A stretch of 14,332 nt of DNA from CAZAMT01 sp964486145 (GCA_964486145.1 CAZAMT010000079.1:1-14332), one strand, 5' to 3'; positions 1 to 7,829 are shown, counted from the first letter of the stretch. The notes: generated from the letters alone by a model not told the origin. A program made the numbers and translations.

Positions 1-300
1 TGGGCGAGACTAAGTGTAACTAAATCGGGCTAATGCAGCCTTTGGCGGCACAAGCTCTGCTCTGCTGTCATAAATTAATAATATAACTTATGAATAGGGC
101 AGGTTAAATTTTTAAAGCGAAAATAATTAATATTTTCTCAAATTATTACTTACGTTAGGATTTGATTTTTATTGCAAATTAACATATTTCATCATCCGAA
201 TCATAATAAATATACCTAATTTAATTTTTCGTTTTAATGAAAACCGGAGTTGTTAATATTGTAGGTTTAGCATAATTTCGTGCCTTCATAGGTAATCGAC
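1..300. other. Non-coding leader region with a GC-rich block, no gene found
   Basis: I see no supportable gene here. Positions 1-70 are about 53% G+C (37 of 70 by hand count) and contain short nested inverted repeats (GGCT/AGCC and GCC/GGC around positions 29-45) and a CTCTG tandem. Positions 71-140 fall to about 19% G+C. Frame 1 reads ten codons before a stop at 31-33, which could be the tail of an upstream gene but cannot be judged. A perfect 7-bp AT-only-core hairpin (GAAAATA at 119-125, TATTTTC at 131-137) has no T-tract. The last 60 bases hold a possible mltG promoter. Confidence 0.6.
249..280 (+). promoter_or_regulatory. Possible Bacteroidota-type promoter for mltG
   Basis: GTTG at 249-252 is followed, after a 20-base spacer, by TAATTTCG at 273-280. 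The known Bacteroidota sigma-ABfr consensus is TTTG, 19-21 bases, TAnnTTTG, so each box has one mismatch. The predicted transcription start would be about 15 bases before the ATG at 301. This is a pattern match only; in such AT-rich DNA chance matches are common. Confidence 0.35.
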
Positions 301-1374
301 ATGAAGAAAAGAAAAAAACGAAATACAAAGTTAAAAAAGAAATGGATCGGGGGTATAATCACTTTTGCGGTGATTGTTATTATTACCTTAATTGTTTTTA
401 AAGGAATAGATATTTATAAAAAAGCAAATGTTCCAAACGTGCGTATTGAAGGTGAAAAACATACCATAAAAATAAAAACCGGTTCGGATTACAGAGATGT
501 GTATCACAAGTTGGTAGAGGCCGGAATATTGATCGATACAGCAGACTTCTCGTGGATGGCAACAAAAATGAACTATGTTTCTCAGGTAAAGCCCGGGAAT
601 TATCTCATTGAAGATGGCATGACAAACCGGGAGCTCATCCGCATGTTACGCTCAGGAAATCAACAACCCGTGAAACTTATGTTCCACAACATAAGTACGG
701 TTGAAGAACTTGCAGGATCAGTTGCGAATCAAATTGAAGCCGATTCAACGAAGATCGTCAGACTCCTTTATGATAAAAATTTCATTGAATCATATGGTTT
801 TTCACCTGAAACTGTTTACGCCTTATTCATCCCGAATACATACGAGTTTTATTGGGATACAGACGCTGAAGAATTCATAGAACGTATGAAAACGGAGCAT
901 GATCGTTTCTGGGATAAAAACAGAACAAAAAAGCTTGATGAACTGGAAATGAGCGAAGTCCAAGTAAGCACACTTGCCTCCATTGTTGATGCTGAAACGT
1001 ATATGGATGATGAAATGGCAGCCATCGCGGGTGTCTACCTCAATCGTCTGGAAAAGGGTATTCGGTTGCAGGCCGATCCAACCATTAAATTCGCCGTAGG
1101 CAATATCCACATGCGCAGGGTTTTACGGAAACATCTCAACATTGATTCGCCGTACAACACGTATCGAAATGATGGCCTTCCCCCCGGCCCTATTGGCATA
1201 CCATCCATAGCTGCAATCGATGCTGTTTTAGATGCCGAAGACCATGAATACATTTACTTTGCTGCAAAACCAGATTTTTCAGGTTATCATAATTTTGCCA
1301 AAACGCTGAACCAACACCTGAGAAATGCCAGGGAATATCAACGGGCATTGAACCGCCAGCGTATTTACAAGTAA
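301..1374 (+). CDS. mltG: Endolytic murein transglycosylase MltG (YceG-like)
   Basis: A 357-residue inner-membrane lytic transglycosylase that cleaves nascent peptidoglycan glycan strands and is thought to help terminate their growth. The N-terminus is Lys/Arg-rich (residues 1-14) and is followed by one transmembrane helix (about 15-34), giving a periplasmic catalytic domain. A LysM-like subdomain lies near residues 47-118. The catalytic YceG core has the family signature ASIVDAET (226-233), in which Glu232 matches the conserved catalytic glutamate. It continues with VYLNRL, RLQADPT and the motif SPYNTY...GLPPGPI (283-298). Length is normal for the family. No Shine-Dalgarno motif precedes the ATG, as is usual in Bacteroidota. 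The next gene, a phosphatase, starts 65 bases downstream on the same strand and could be read through, but there is no functional link between the two. Identification is firm. Confidence 0.95.
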   Translation: MKKRKKRNTKLKKKWIGGIITFAVIVIITLIVFKGIDIYKKANVPNVRIEGEKHTIKIKTGSDYRDVYHKLVEAGILIDTADFSWMATKMNYVSQVKPGNYLIEDGMTNRELIRMLRSGNQQPVKLMFHNISTVEELAGSVANQIEADSTKIVRLLYDKNFIESYGFSPETVYALFIPNTYEFYWDTDAEEFIERMKTEHDRFWDKNRTKKLDELEMSEVQVSTLASIVDAETYMDDEMAAIAGVYLNRLEKGIRLQADPTIKFAVGNIHMRRVLRKHLNIDSPYNTYRNDGLPPGPIGIPSIAAIDAVLDAEDHEYIYFAAKPDFSGYHNFAKTLNQHLRNAREYQRALNRQRIYK

Positions 1375-1439
1375 TTGGCAGTTTTCAGTAAAAGATTAAA
1401 AAAATCTTAGTAAATTGATGCTTTCCAAAATGATCGTTT

Positions 1440-2624
1440 ATGAAAGATAAGTTTTTCATCGAAGTAGAATGCCTGCAACGCAATCATATCTCAGAAAGAA
1501 TTTGTGGTGATGTATTTAAATCAGGCAGGGTAAAAGAAGAAAACAGGGTGGTTCTGGTACTCTCCGATGGCATGGGACATGGCGTTAAAGCAAATGTACT
1601 GGCTACTTTAACGGCAACAATGGCATTAAAATTTACACAAGAACACAAAGCTTTAGAAAAAACCGCAGAAATCATCATGAAAACCCTCCCTGAATGCAGT
1701 GAACGGAAAATGAGCTATGCAACATTTACTGTGGTAGATATTGACATGCACGGAAAAACAACCATCCTGGAATATGATAACCCAAAAGCATTTATTATAA
1801 GAAACGGTAAAGAATTTAAACCCCAATGGAAAACGATGAAACTCGAGGGTGAAATCAAAGTGAATCGGGATCTGAGGGTTTGCAGCTTTACACCACGTAA
1901 AAATGACCGCATTGTTTTTTGTTCGGATGGAATAACCCAAAGCGGACTGGGCAGCAGGGAACTGCCGTTTGGATGGGGACGTGATAATTTAATCAGTTAT
2001 GTCCTGATGCATCTTGAAAAAAAAGCGGATTTAAGTGCTCGTGAACTTTCATATAAAATTTTGAATGTAGCCAATCGCAACGATGGATTTAATATGAAAG
2101 ATGATGCCAGCGCAGGAACGGTATATTTCAGAGAACCCCGAAAGTTATTGATTTGTACAGGCCCACCATATCACGAGGAAAAAGATCCCGAAATGGCTGC
2201 TGCCATAAGAGATTTTAGTGGAAAAAAAATAATTATGGGAGCTACTACGGCTGATGTTGTTGCCAGGGAACTGGAACTTGAAATTGAAGACGAAATGGAT
2301 CTGCGCGATTCGGATTTACCACCGATTGCACATATGCCGGGAGTTGAACTCATTACTGAAGGAATCCTGACACTTGCCAAAGTTGAAGAAATTCTGAAAA
2401 AATACCATCCGAATATCGACCTCGCCAATGGCCCTGCCGATGAAGTGGTTAAACTTATCAGGGAAAGTGATGAAATAAAAATCATCATTGGCACCCGGGT
2501 CAACATAGCGCATCAGGATCCAAACCTGCCAGTGGAGTTGGAAATACGGCGTACAGTTGTAAAACGAATTGCCAGGTTGCTTGAAGAAAAAATGCTCAAA
2601 AAGGTCGACTTTGGATATATTTAA
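1440..2624 (+). CDS. SpoIIE/PP2C-type serine phosphatase, hydrogenase-linked
   Basis: A 394-residue cytoplasmic protein with a PPM/SpoIIE phosphatase domain (about residues 8-230). The metal-binding aspartates are visible in CGD (Asp24), SDGMGHG (42-48, Asp43), CSDGITQSG (161-169, Asp163) and DDAS (221-224). Such enzymes use Mn2+/Mg2+ to dephosphorylate Ser/Thr, classically on STAS-domain anti-anti-sigma factors. There is no transmembrane or PAS region at the N-terminus. Residues about 231-394 form a second domain I cannot assign. It has a GPP segment, the stretch KKIIMGATTADVVARELELE (20 residues) and a helical C-terminus. The gene converges on the hydrogenase cluster instead of lying inside it. 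It is the likely partner of the RsbW-like kinase at 10298-10711 in a hydrogen-linked signalling switch. That partnership is inference from content and proximity; the phosphatase identity is solid. Confidence 0.9.
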   Translation: MKDKFFIEVECLQRNHISERICGDVFKSGRVKEENRVVLVLSDGMGHGVKANVLATLTATMALKFTQEHKALEKTAEIIMKTLPECSERKMSYATFTVVDIDMHGKTTILEYDNPKAFIIRNGKEFKPQWKTMKLEGEIKVNRDLRVCSFTPRKNDRIVFCSDGITQSGLGSRELPFGWGRDNLISYVLMHLEKKADLSARELSYKILNVANRNDGFNMKDDASAGTVYFREPRKLLICTGPPYHEEKDPEMAAAIRDFSGKKIIMGATTADVVARELELEIEDEMDLRDSDLPPIAHMPGVELITEGILTLAKVEEILKKYHPNIDLANGPADEVVKLIRESDEIKIIIGTRVNIAHQDPNLPVELEIRRTVVKRIARLLEEKMLKKVDFGYI

Positions 2625-2633
2625 AATGAAGTC

Positions 2634-2679
2634 AATCGGCATCAGTGTTATATAAAATAACCACTGATTACCGATTTTT
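2634..2679. terminator. Hairpin terminator between convergent genes
   Basis: A long imperfect inverted repeat lies between the phosphatase stop (2624) and the hydC stop (2692). AATCGG (2634-2639) pairs with CCGATT (2671-2676), ATCAGTG (2641-2647) pairs with CACTGAT (2662-2668), and TTAT pairs with ATAA around an ATAAA loop. That makes about 17 pairs with small bulges. A short T-run (2675-2679) follows on the + side, fitting termination of the phosphatase transcript. The minus-strand side has no clear T-tract, so bidirectional action is less certain. Confidence 0.7.
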
Positions 2680-2691
2680 AAATGGATTTAG

Positions 2692-3186
2692 TCAATCCCC
2701 CCCCTTTTCGTACTCCTTTAAAATATCCTTTACACCATCCGGAGATACACGACCATAGGTTTTCTCTCCAACAGTTACAACCGGGGCTAACCCACATGCA
2801 CCAACGCAACGAAGACAACTAATAGAAAACTTACCATCTTCGGTTTTACCACCAACATTGATGCCCAGCTCCTTCTTAAACTCATCCAGTACTTTTTCTG
2901 CACCACGAACATAACAGGCCGTTCCCATGCAAATTGAAACGGGATATTTACCCTGGGGAATCATGTTGAAAAATGAATAAAAGGTAACAACACCATACAC
3001 CTTTGCAAGGGATACATCCAATTCCTGGGATATCACTTCCTGTACTTCAGCAGGAAGGTACCCAAATGTATTCTGTACCTTATGTAACACATTGATCAAC
3101 TCACCTTCGCTATTATTAAACGAATTGCAAATTTCTTTGATCGTGTCAACATCCGACTTTTTTAATTCAATCTTTATGCTTGACAT
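2692..3186 (-). CDS. hydC: NAD(H)-linked [FeFe]-hydrogenase subunit HydC (NuoE-like)
   Basis: A 164-residue thioredoxin-fold 2Fe-2S protein of the NuoE/HydC family, the small electron-transfer subunit of the trimeric hydrogenase. It docks on HydB near the flavin. The N-terminal three-helix part (about 10-75) includes the typical LLHKVQ/FGYLP and VYGVVTFYSFF segments. The cluster ligands are Cys86 and Cys91 (ICMGTAC), then Cys127 and Cys131 (CVGACGLAP); Cys124 is an extra cysteine. It is the last gene of the minus-strand cluster and is separated from hydA by 63 AT-rich bases, by far the largest gap in the cluster. There is no Shine-Dalgarno motif before its ATG. The 3' end contains an 8-base C run (G on the coding strand, 2697-2704) coding for the final Gly-Gly, so only the last residues would be affected by a length error. 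Confidence 0.93.
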   Translation of the reverse strand: MSSIKIELKKSDVDTIKEICNSFNNSEGELINVLHKVQNTFGYLPAEVQEVISQELDVSLAKVYGVVTFYSFFNMIPQGKYPVSICMGTACYVRGAEKVLDEFKKELGINVGGKTEDGKFSISCLRCVGACGLAPVVTVGEKTYGRVSPDGVKDILKEYEKGGD

Positions 3187-3192
3187 AATATA

Positions 3193-3208
3193 TTTAAATT
3201 AATTTAAA
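3193..3208. repeat. AT-only 16-bp perfect palindrome in the hydA-hydC gap
   Basis: TTTAAATTAATTTAAA reads identically on both strands and ends 7 bases upstream of the hydC start codon. It could be a weak RNA hairpin affecting hydC translation, a protein-binding site, or chance in AT-only sequence. I favour low complexity, because no G or C is present and no promoter boxes are evident. Confidence 0.4.
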
Positions 3209-3249
3209 AACTTATTTGTTATTTATTGAATTGACACTTGGGATTTCCG

Positions 3250-5025
3250 TTACACGTATACAATCTTCTTACTTCTGTCAAAGTAATGTGTATGGAGCAG
3301 TTGATGCGCTTTTTCACTCATGGGTTTGCCCAGAAATTCTTCATACAGCTTAATGATGTATGGGTTTTCATGGGATTTACGGATTGTTTTACCTGCATCT
3401 TCCCTGTATATTGCCTCCATCCGTTTCTTCAGGATGCTAAAATCGCCATGATGCAGCGGTTGACCGCCACCTCCGATACAACCACCCGGACAGGCCATGA
3501 TTTCAATGGCATGATAATCGCATTTACCTTCCTTGATGCATTCCAATAATTGCCTTGCTTTACCCAAGCCGTGAGCAATACCAATGTTAATGGGTTCACC
3601 TCCGAAATCGATGGTCGCGTGACGTATTCCATCCATTCCTCTCAACTCCTTAAAATCAACACTTTCAAGGGCTTTTCCGGTATGGAGTTCATAAGCAGTC
3701 CGCACCGCTGCTTCAATAACACCACCCGTAGCTCCAAAAATGACCCCTGCTCCTGTTGATTCTCCCAGTGGAAGATCAAACTCTTCATCCGGTAAATTGG
3801 TCAGGTTCATGTTTGATCGTTTCAGAAGTCCGGCAATTTCTCTTGTTGAAATGGAATAATCCACATCCGGGTTGCCATCCGTCATAAATTCTTCACGCTG
3901 GCACTCATATTTTTTTGCCAGGCACGGCATGATAGAAACAACAATTAAATCTTCCCTTTTTACATTGACTTTATCGGCAAAATATGTTTTTGCTATAGCG
4001 CCGAACATCTGCTGTGGCGACCGGGCGGTTGAAGGAATATCAAGCATATCGGTAAATTGTTGCTCAAAGAAATTTACCCAACCCGGGCAGCAGGAAGTAA
4101 GTATAGGAAGTTTCACTGTATCATCTCCGTTTAAATGTCGGGTTAAGCGATCGAGCAATTCTGTTCCTTCTTCCATGATGGTAAGATCGGCGGCAAAATC
4201 AGTATCAAAAACATAATCGAAACCCAGTCGACGCAATGCCGAAACCATTTTGCCGGTAACCAGTGTACCTGGTTCCATTCCAAATTCTTCACCCAATGCT
4301 GCTCGCACCGCGGGTGCTGTTTGCACAACAACCGTTTTTGATGGATTTGCAAGGTCCTCAATCAACTGGTTCGTGTGGTCAACTTCGGTCAGCGCTCCTG
4401 TTGGACAAACGGCAACGCACTGTCCACAATAGGTGCAGGTTGAATCTTCCAGGTCCATCTCAAATGCAGGAGCTACAACGGAATTAAATCCGCGATTCAC
4501 TGCCGATAATGCTCCAACCGTTTGAAAATCATTACACATGGTTTCACACCTTCGACACATAATGCATTTATCCATTTCCCGTATAATGGATGGAGAAAAA
4601 TCAGGTTTATATGTTGAAACCTCAGCGATATCCTGGTTTGGAATTCCACGAATTCCAAGTCGTATAGCCATATCCTGAAGATCGCATTTCCCTGATTTTG
4701 CACAAACAAGACAATCTTTTGGATGATCCGATAATATCAATTCCAGCACAATTTTTCTGGCATTCATCACCCGCATGGTATGCGTGTGGATAACCATCCC
4801 ATCAGTAACTTCAGTAGCACACGATGGTGCAAGGTTTCTCCTGCCTTCCACTTCAACTGCGCAAATCCGGCAACCACCCGGCTTATGCTCTATCTCCAAA
4901 TCTTCCAGGTGCATGTAGCAAAGGGTAGGTATCTCAATACCCAATTGTTTTGCTGCCTTGTATATTGTTGTCCCTTTTTCTACTTCAAGGGATTTATTAT
5001 CTATCGTTATTTTTATCTTATCCAT
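3250..5025 (-). CDS. hydA: Catalytic subunit HydA of NAD(H)-linked [FeFe]-hydrogenase
   Basis: A 591-residue catalytic subunit that interconverts 2H+ and H2 at an H-cluster. Domains in order: a plant-type 2Fe-2S (Cys36, Cys52, Cys55, Cys69); a His-Cys3 4Fe-4S (His101, Cys105, Cys108, Cys114); two 4Fe-4S ferredoxin motifs (Cys154/157/160/164 and Cys197/200/203/207); then the H-domain. All three H-cluster signatures are canonical: TSCCPGW (310-316, with proton-relay Cys312 and ligand Cys313), MPCLAKKYE (366-374, Cys368) and MACPGGCIGGGGQP (510-523, Cys512 and Cys516). The C-terminal small-subunit-type segment ends in EKAHQLLHTHY. There is no extra C-terminal 2Fe-2S domain of the kind I recall in the longer Thermotoga HydA. 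The start lies 8 bases after the hydB stop. Together with HydB and HydC it forms the bifurcating/confurcating type of complex; the direction in vivo is not visible from sequence. Confidence 0.97.
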   Translation of the reverse strand: MDKIKITIDNKSLEVEKGTTIYKAAKQLGIEIPTLCYMHLEDLEIEHKPGGCRICAVEVEGRRNLAPSCATEVTDGMVIHTHTMRVMNARKIVLELILSDHPKDCLVCAKSGKCDLQDMAIRLGIRGIPNQDIAEVSTYKPDFSPSIIREMDKCIMCRRCETMCNDFQTVGALSAVNRGFNSVVAPAFEMDLEDSTCTYCGQCVAVCPTGALTEVDHTNQLIEDLANPSKTVVVQTAPAVRAALGEEFGMEPGTLVTGKMVSALRRLGFDYVFDTDFAADLTIMEEGTELLDRLTRHLNGDDTVKLPILTSCCPGWVNFFEQQFTDMLDIPSTARSPQQMFGAIAKTYFADKVNVKREDLIVVSIMPCLAKKYECQREEFMTDGNPDVDYSISTREIAGLLKRSNMNLTNLPDEEFDLPLGESTGAGVIFGATGGVIEAAVRTAYELHTGKALESVDFKELRGMDGIRHATIDFGGEPINIGIAHGLGKARQLLECIKEGKCDYHAIEIMACPGGCIGGGGQPLHHGDFSILKKRMEAIYREDAGKTIRKSHENPYIIKLYEEFLGKPMSEKAHQLLHTHYFDRSKKIVYV

Positions 5026-5033
5026 ATCCGTTT

Positions 5034-6827
5034 TTATTTAATTTCAATTGCATTAAACTTACATCTTTCAATACATGCCCCGCATTTTATGCATAACGAC
5101 TGGTCAATGTTATGTATTTCTTTGCGTTCACCTGAAATGGCTCCAACCGGACAAACTCTTGCACATGCTGTGCATCCCACACAGTTTTCCGGAATAATCA
5201 GGTATTGCATCAATGCTTTACAAACTCCGGAAGGACATTTTCTGTCATCCACATGGGCTATGTATTCTTCATAGAAATTTTCCATCGTGGAAATCACCGG
5301 ATTTGGCGAAGATTGACCAAGACCACATAAGGAGGTATCCTTAATGACGTTACTTAAATTGAGCATATAATCCAGGTCTTCCCGGGTTCCGTTTCCCTGG
5401 GTAATTTTCCCAAGCAACTCGTGCAACCTTTTGTTTCCAATCCGGCATGGCGCACATTTTCCACAGGATTCTTCAACTGTAAAATCCAGGTAGTATCGTG
5501 CAACATCTACCATACAATCATCTTCATCCATCACGATCATTCCGCCGGATCCCATCATCGAACCATTGGCAATAAGTGTTTCATATTCAATGGGTAAATC
5601 CAGGTGTTTCTCTGTCAAACATCCTCCGGATGGTCCGCCGGTTTGAACGGCTTTAAACTTTTTACCATCTTTGATACCTCCGCCAATCTCAAAAATAACT
5701 TCTCTCAAGGTTATGCCAATGGGCACTTCAATGAGTCCTACATTATTTACTTTCCCGGCAAGTGCAAATACTTTCGTTCCAGGTCCTCGCTCTGTTCCAA
5801 TGTTTCTGAACCAGTCTTTTCCTTTGTTTATAATGATTGGTATATTGGCAAGCGTCTCCACATTATTAACATTGGTAGGTTTACCTTTATAACCCGAAGC
5901 TGCAGGAAAAGGTGGTTTCATGGTTGGTTCGCCACGACTGCCTTCCATGGAATGGATCAGTGCAGTCTCTTCACCGCAAACAAAGGCACCGGCTCCATAT
6001 CGCAATTCAATATCAAATTCAAACGATGATCCCAAAATTCCTTCTCCAAGCAAGCCGTATTCCCTGGCCTGATCCATCGCAATTTTCAGGCGTTGAATGG
6101 CCAGTGGATATTCAGCCCGAATGTAAATCAATCCTTTTGTTGCTCCGATGCAATAGCCGCAAATAGCCATGGCTTCGAGAACCGTATGGGGATCGCCTTC
6201 CAGAATGGAACGATCCATAAATGCTCCGGGGTCTCCTTCATCGGCATTACACACTACATATTTTTCATCGCCTTTGCTTTTTTGCGCAAGTTCCCATTTT
6301 AAACCGGTTGGGAAGCCTGCGCCACCTCTCCCACGCAAACCGGCATCCTTGATAAGATTGATAGTATCCGTGGATGACATTTCTGACAGAACCTTTCCCA
6401 AAGCTGCATAACCATCGTTGGCAATATATTCATCTATATTTTCCGGATCAATAACTCCACAATTGCGCAACGCGATTCGGATTTGCTTTTTGTAAAATCC
6501 CATGTGTTTGGAATCTCCAATTATTTCAGATGATTCGGGATCCTTGTAAAGCAATCGATCAACTTTTCTTCCTTTTACCACATGTTCTTCGATAATGTCG
6601 GTGGCATCTTCGGGTTTTACTTCCGTGTAAAATGTATTATCAGGAATGATTTTAACAATGGGTCCTTTTTCACAAAACCCGAAGCAACCGGTGGTTATCA
6701 CCTGCGCGAAATCATCAAGTCCCTGCTTTTCTAATTCCGCTTTCAAATTGTCTACAAGTTTATCACTTGAAGAGGCGCGGCAACCGGTACCTCCACAAAC
6801 GAGTAAGTGCATGTTGTATTTTGCCAT
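5034..6827 (-). CDS. hydB: Flavin subunit HydB of NAD(H)-linked [FeFe]-hydrogenase (NuoF-like)
   Basis: A 597-residue FMN- and NAD(H)-binding subunit. Domains in order: an N-terminal thioredoxin-like 2Fe-2S (Cys11, Cys16, Cys48, Cys52); the NuoF core with the GRGGAGFPTG nucleotide-binding loop (166-175) and the NADEGDPGAFMDR segment (194-206); an SLBB-like segment (about 350-430); a 4Fe-4S site, SCGKCAPCR plus Cys501 (ligands Cys455/458/461/501); and a C-terminal two-cluster ferredoxin module (Cys549/552/555/559 and Cys579/582/585/589). Cys531 and Cys536 lie between these and may bind metal, but I cannot show that. The N-terminal 2Fe-2S and C-terminal ferredoxin domains distinguish HydB from Complex I NuoF and suit electron bifurcation between NAD(H), ferredoxin and HydA. 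AGGAG sits 8 bases before the ATG. It follows the 2Fe-2S gene by 11 bases. Confidence 0.96.
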   Translation of the reverse strand: MAKYNMHLLVCGGTGCRASSSDKLVDNLKAELEKQGLDDFAQVITTGCFGFCEKGPIVKIIPDNTFYTEVKPEDATDIIEEHVVKGRKVDRLLYKDPESSEIIGDSKHMGFYKKQIRIALRNCGVIDPENIDEYIANDGYAALGKVLSEMSSTDTINLIKDAGLRGRGGAGFPTGLKWELAQKSKGDEKYVVCNADEGDPGAFMDRSILEGDPHTVLEAMAICGYCIGATKGLIYIRAEYPLAIQRLKIAMDQAREYGLLGEGILGSSFEFDIELRYGAGAFVCGEETALIHSMEGSRGEPTMKPPFPAASGYKGKPTNVNNVETLANIPIIINKGKDWFRNIGTERGPGTKVFALAGKVNNVGLIEVPIGITLREVIFEIGGGIKDGKKFKAVQTGGPSGGCLTEKHLDLPIEYETLIANGSMMGSGGMIVMDEDDCMVDVARYYLDFTVEESCGKCAPCRIGNKRLHELLGKITQGNGTREDLDYMLNLSNVIKDTSLCGLGQSSPNPVISTMENFYEEYIAHVDDRKCPSGVCKALMQYLIIPENCVGCTACARVCPVGAISGERKEIHNIDQSLCIKCGACIERCKFNAIEIK

Positions 6828-6838
6828 TTTACAGTCTC

Positions 6839-7246
6839 CTATTTGTTATCTCTTGAATTAACATTTTCGTAATTGACGGGGATAATTCCTTCAACGAGTT
6901 CCCCGTTTTTGATATATTTTTCAATGATTTCGTCTGCCTTCTTTTCATCCACATAACCGAAAATGATGGGATCTTTGCCAGGGAGAGTAACTTCCGCCGT
7001 TGGTTCAGCATAGCAATATCCCATGCAACCGGTTTGTGTGACCACTGCATCGATGTTTCGTTTTTCAAGCTCATCGATAAAAAAACTCATGGTATCTCTT
7101 GACCCGGATGCAATGCAACATGTAGCCATTGCTACTTTCACCTGTACCAAATCTTCGGGGTGTTCACTTTTTTCCCTGAGCGAAACTTTACCTTTCAGGT
7201 CTTCTCTCATCTTTTTTAAATCATCGAGCGATTTTAGTTTTGCCAT
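6839..7246 (-). CDS. Small thioredoxin-like 2Fe-2S ferredoxin (HydD-like)
   Basis: A 135-residue soluble protein of the thioredoxin-like 2Fe-2S family that commonly lies just upstream of hydB in multimeric [FeFe]-hydrogenase operons. The ligand candidates are in MATCCIASG (Cys43, Cys44) and TGCMGYCYAEP (Cys74, Cys78). The first pair is adjacent, where classical NuoE-type proteins have two cysteines four residues apart, so one ligand may come from elsewhere or Cys44 may be incidental. As I recall, the Acetobacterium woodii cluster has a comparable small gene (hydD) whose product was not part of the purified HydABC complex. A role in electron transfer or in cluster/complex handling is therefore only a suggestion. 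It lies 36 bases after the HATPase gene and 11 bases before hydB. No Shine-Dalgarno motif is seen. Confidence 0.85.
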   Translation of the reverse strand: MAKLKSLDDLKKMREDLKGKVSLREKSEHPEDLVQVKVAMATCCIASGSRDTMSFFIDELEKRNIDAVVTQTGCMGYCYAEPTAEVTLPGKDPIIFGYVDEKKADEIIEKYIKNGELVEGIIPVNYENVNSRDNK

Positions 7247-7282
7247 TGTATTTCTGTTTATAGATTATATTTTTAATATTCC

Positions 7283-7828
7283 TTATGTCTCATTCAACGC
7301 TTTAATGTTATCGTTGATCATAGATTCAATAAAAGCCAGAACCTCCGGTTCATTTACCGGGATTCCATCCAGCGTTTGTTTTAACTCCTGCGTTGTTAAG
7401 CGAAAACCATCTCTGTTTATCGTATGATGGTATTCAAAGTCAATTTCCGGATTTCCGGCAATCAGTATTTTTACAGTTGAAGCAATGTCTCCTTGCGGAG
7501 GCCTGTCGATATGCGAATGTCGGAAATAAACTTTCAGTTTTGTACCTTCCCCTAATTCTGAAAACATTAATAATTTTCCCTCGCACATTTCGGCATTTTG
7601 CTTCAGCAATGGAATTCCCAGCCCTACTTTACGTGTTGTCCGGGTCGTGTAAAACGGATTGGTTACATCCGATAAAGTCTGTTCATCCATGCCACTGCCA
7701 TTATCTTCAATTTCAATTTTGTATAAATCCCTTTCAAGGTCTTCCACTATCATAATTTGTATCAGTGTTGCCCTGGCGCGAACCGAATTTTGAGCGATAT
7801 CAAGAATATGGAGTGATAAATCAACCAT
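7283..7828 (-). CDS. HATPase_c-only ATP-binding protein (HydE-type neighbour of hydB)
   Basis: A 181-residue soluble protein built from a GHKL/HATPase_c ATP-binding domain (about 1-105). The N-box is LDIAQNSVRA (9-18, Asn14), the G1 box is EDNGSGM (41-47) and the G2 box is VGLGIPLLKQ (68-77). There is no dimerisation/phosphoacceptor His domain, sensor or transmembrane segment, so it is not a complete histidine kinase. The C-terminal 75 residues are unassigned. Comparable HATPase-only genes occur in hydrogenase operons, for example hydE of A. woodii as I recall it (not the HydE maturase). The start is set by GGGGAG at 7838-7843, nine bases upstream of the ATG, and only one base separates it from the PHP gene, so translational coupling is likely. 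Its biochemical role is unknown. Confidence 0.85.
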   Translation of the reverse strand: MVDLSLHILDIAQNSVRARATLIQIMIVEDLERDLYKIEIEDNGSGMDEQTLSDVTNPFYTTRTTRKVGLGIPLLKQNAEMCEGKLLMFSELGEGTKLKVYFRHSHIDRPPQGDIASTVKILIAGNPEIDFEYHHTINRDGFRLTTQELKQTLDGIPVNEPEVLAFIESMINDNIKALNET

Positions 7829-7829
7829 G

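Noticed and set aside
119..137. 7-bp hairpin as a transcription terminator
   Set aside because: The stem is nearly all A/T and no T-tract follows on either strand; likely chance in AT-rich DNA.
1392..1408. AAGATT/AATCTT hairpin between mltG and the phosphatase as a terminator
   Set aside because: Only six AT-rich pairs around an A5 loop and no T-run after it; too weak to call.
4780..5274. 164-residue open frame on the + strand
   Set aside because: It is antisense to the hydA/hydB junction, whose domain motifs are unambiguous; its composition is biased and it has no recognisable motif.
5604..6029. 141-residue open frame on the + strand
   Set aside because: It is antisense to the conserved NuoF-like core of hydB and has no start context or family features.
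2692..6827. Reading the three large subunits as Complex I NuoE-NuoF-NuoG
   Set aside because: The NuoG-like protein carries intact H-cluster motifs, and HydB has the extra N-terminal 2Fe-2S and C-terminal ferredoxin domains of hydrogenases.
7283..7828. Calling the HATPase gene a histidine kinase
   Set aside because: No DHp/H-box histidine, sensor or membrane segment is present.
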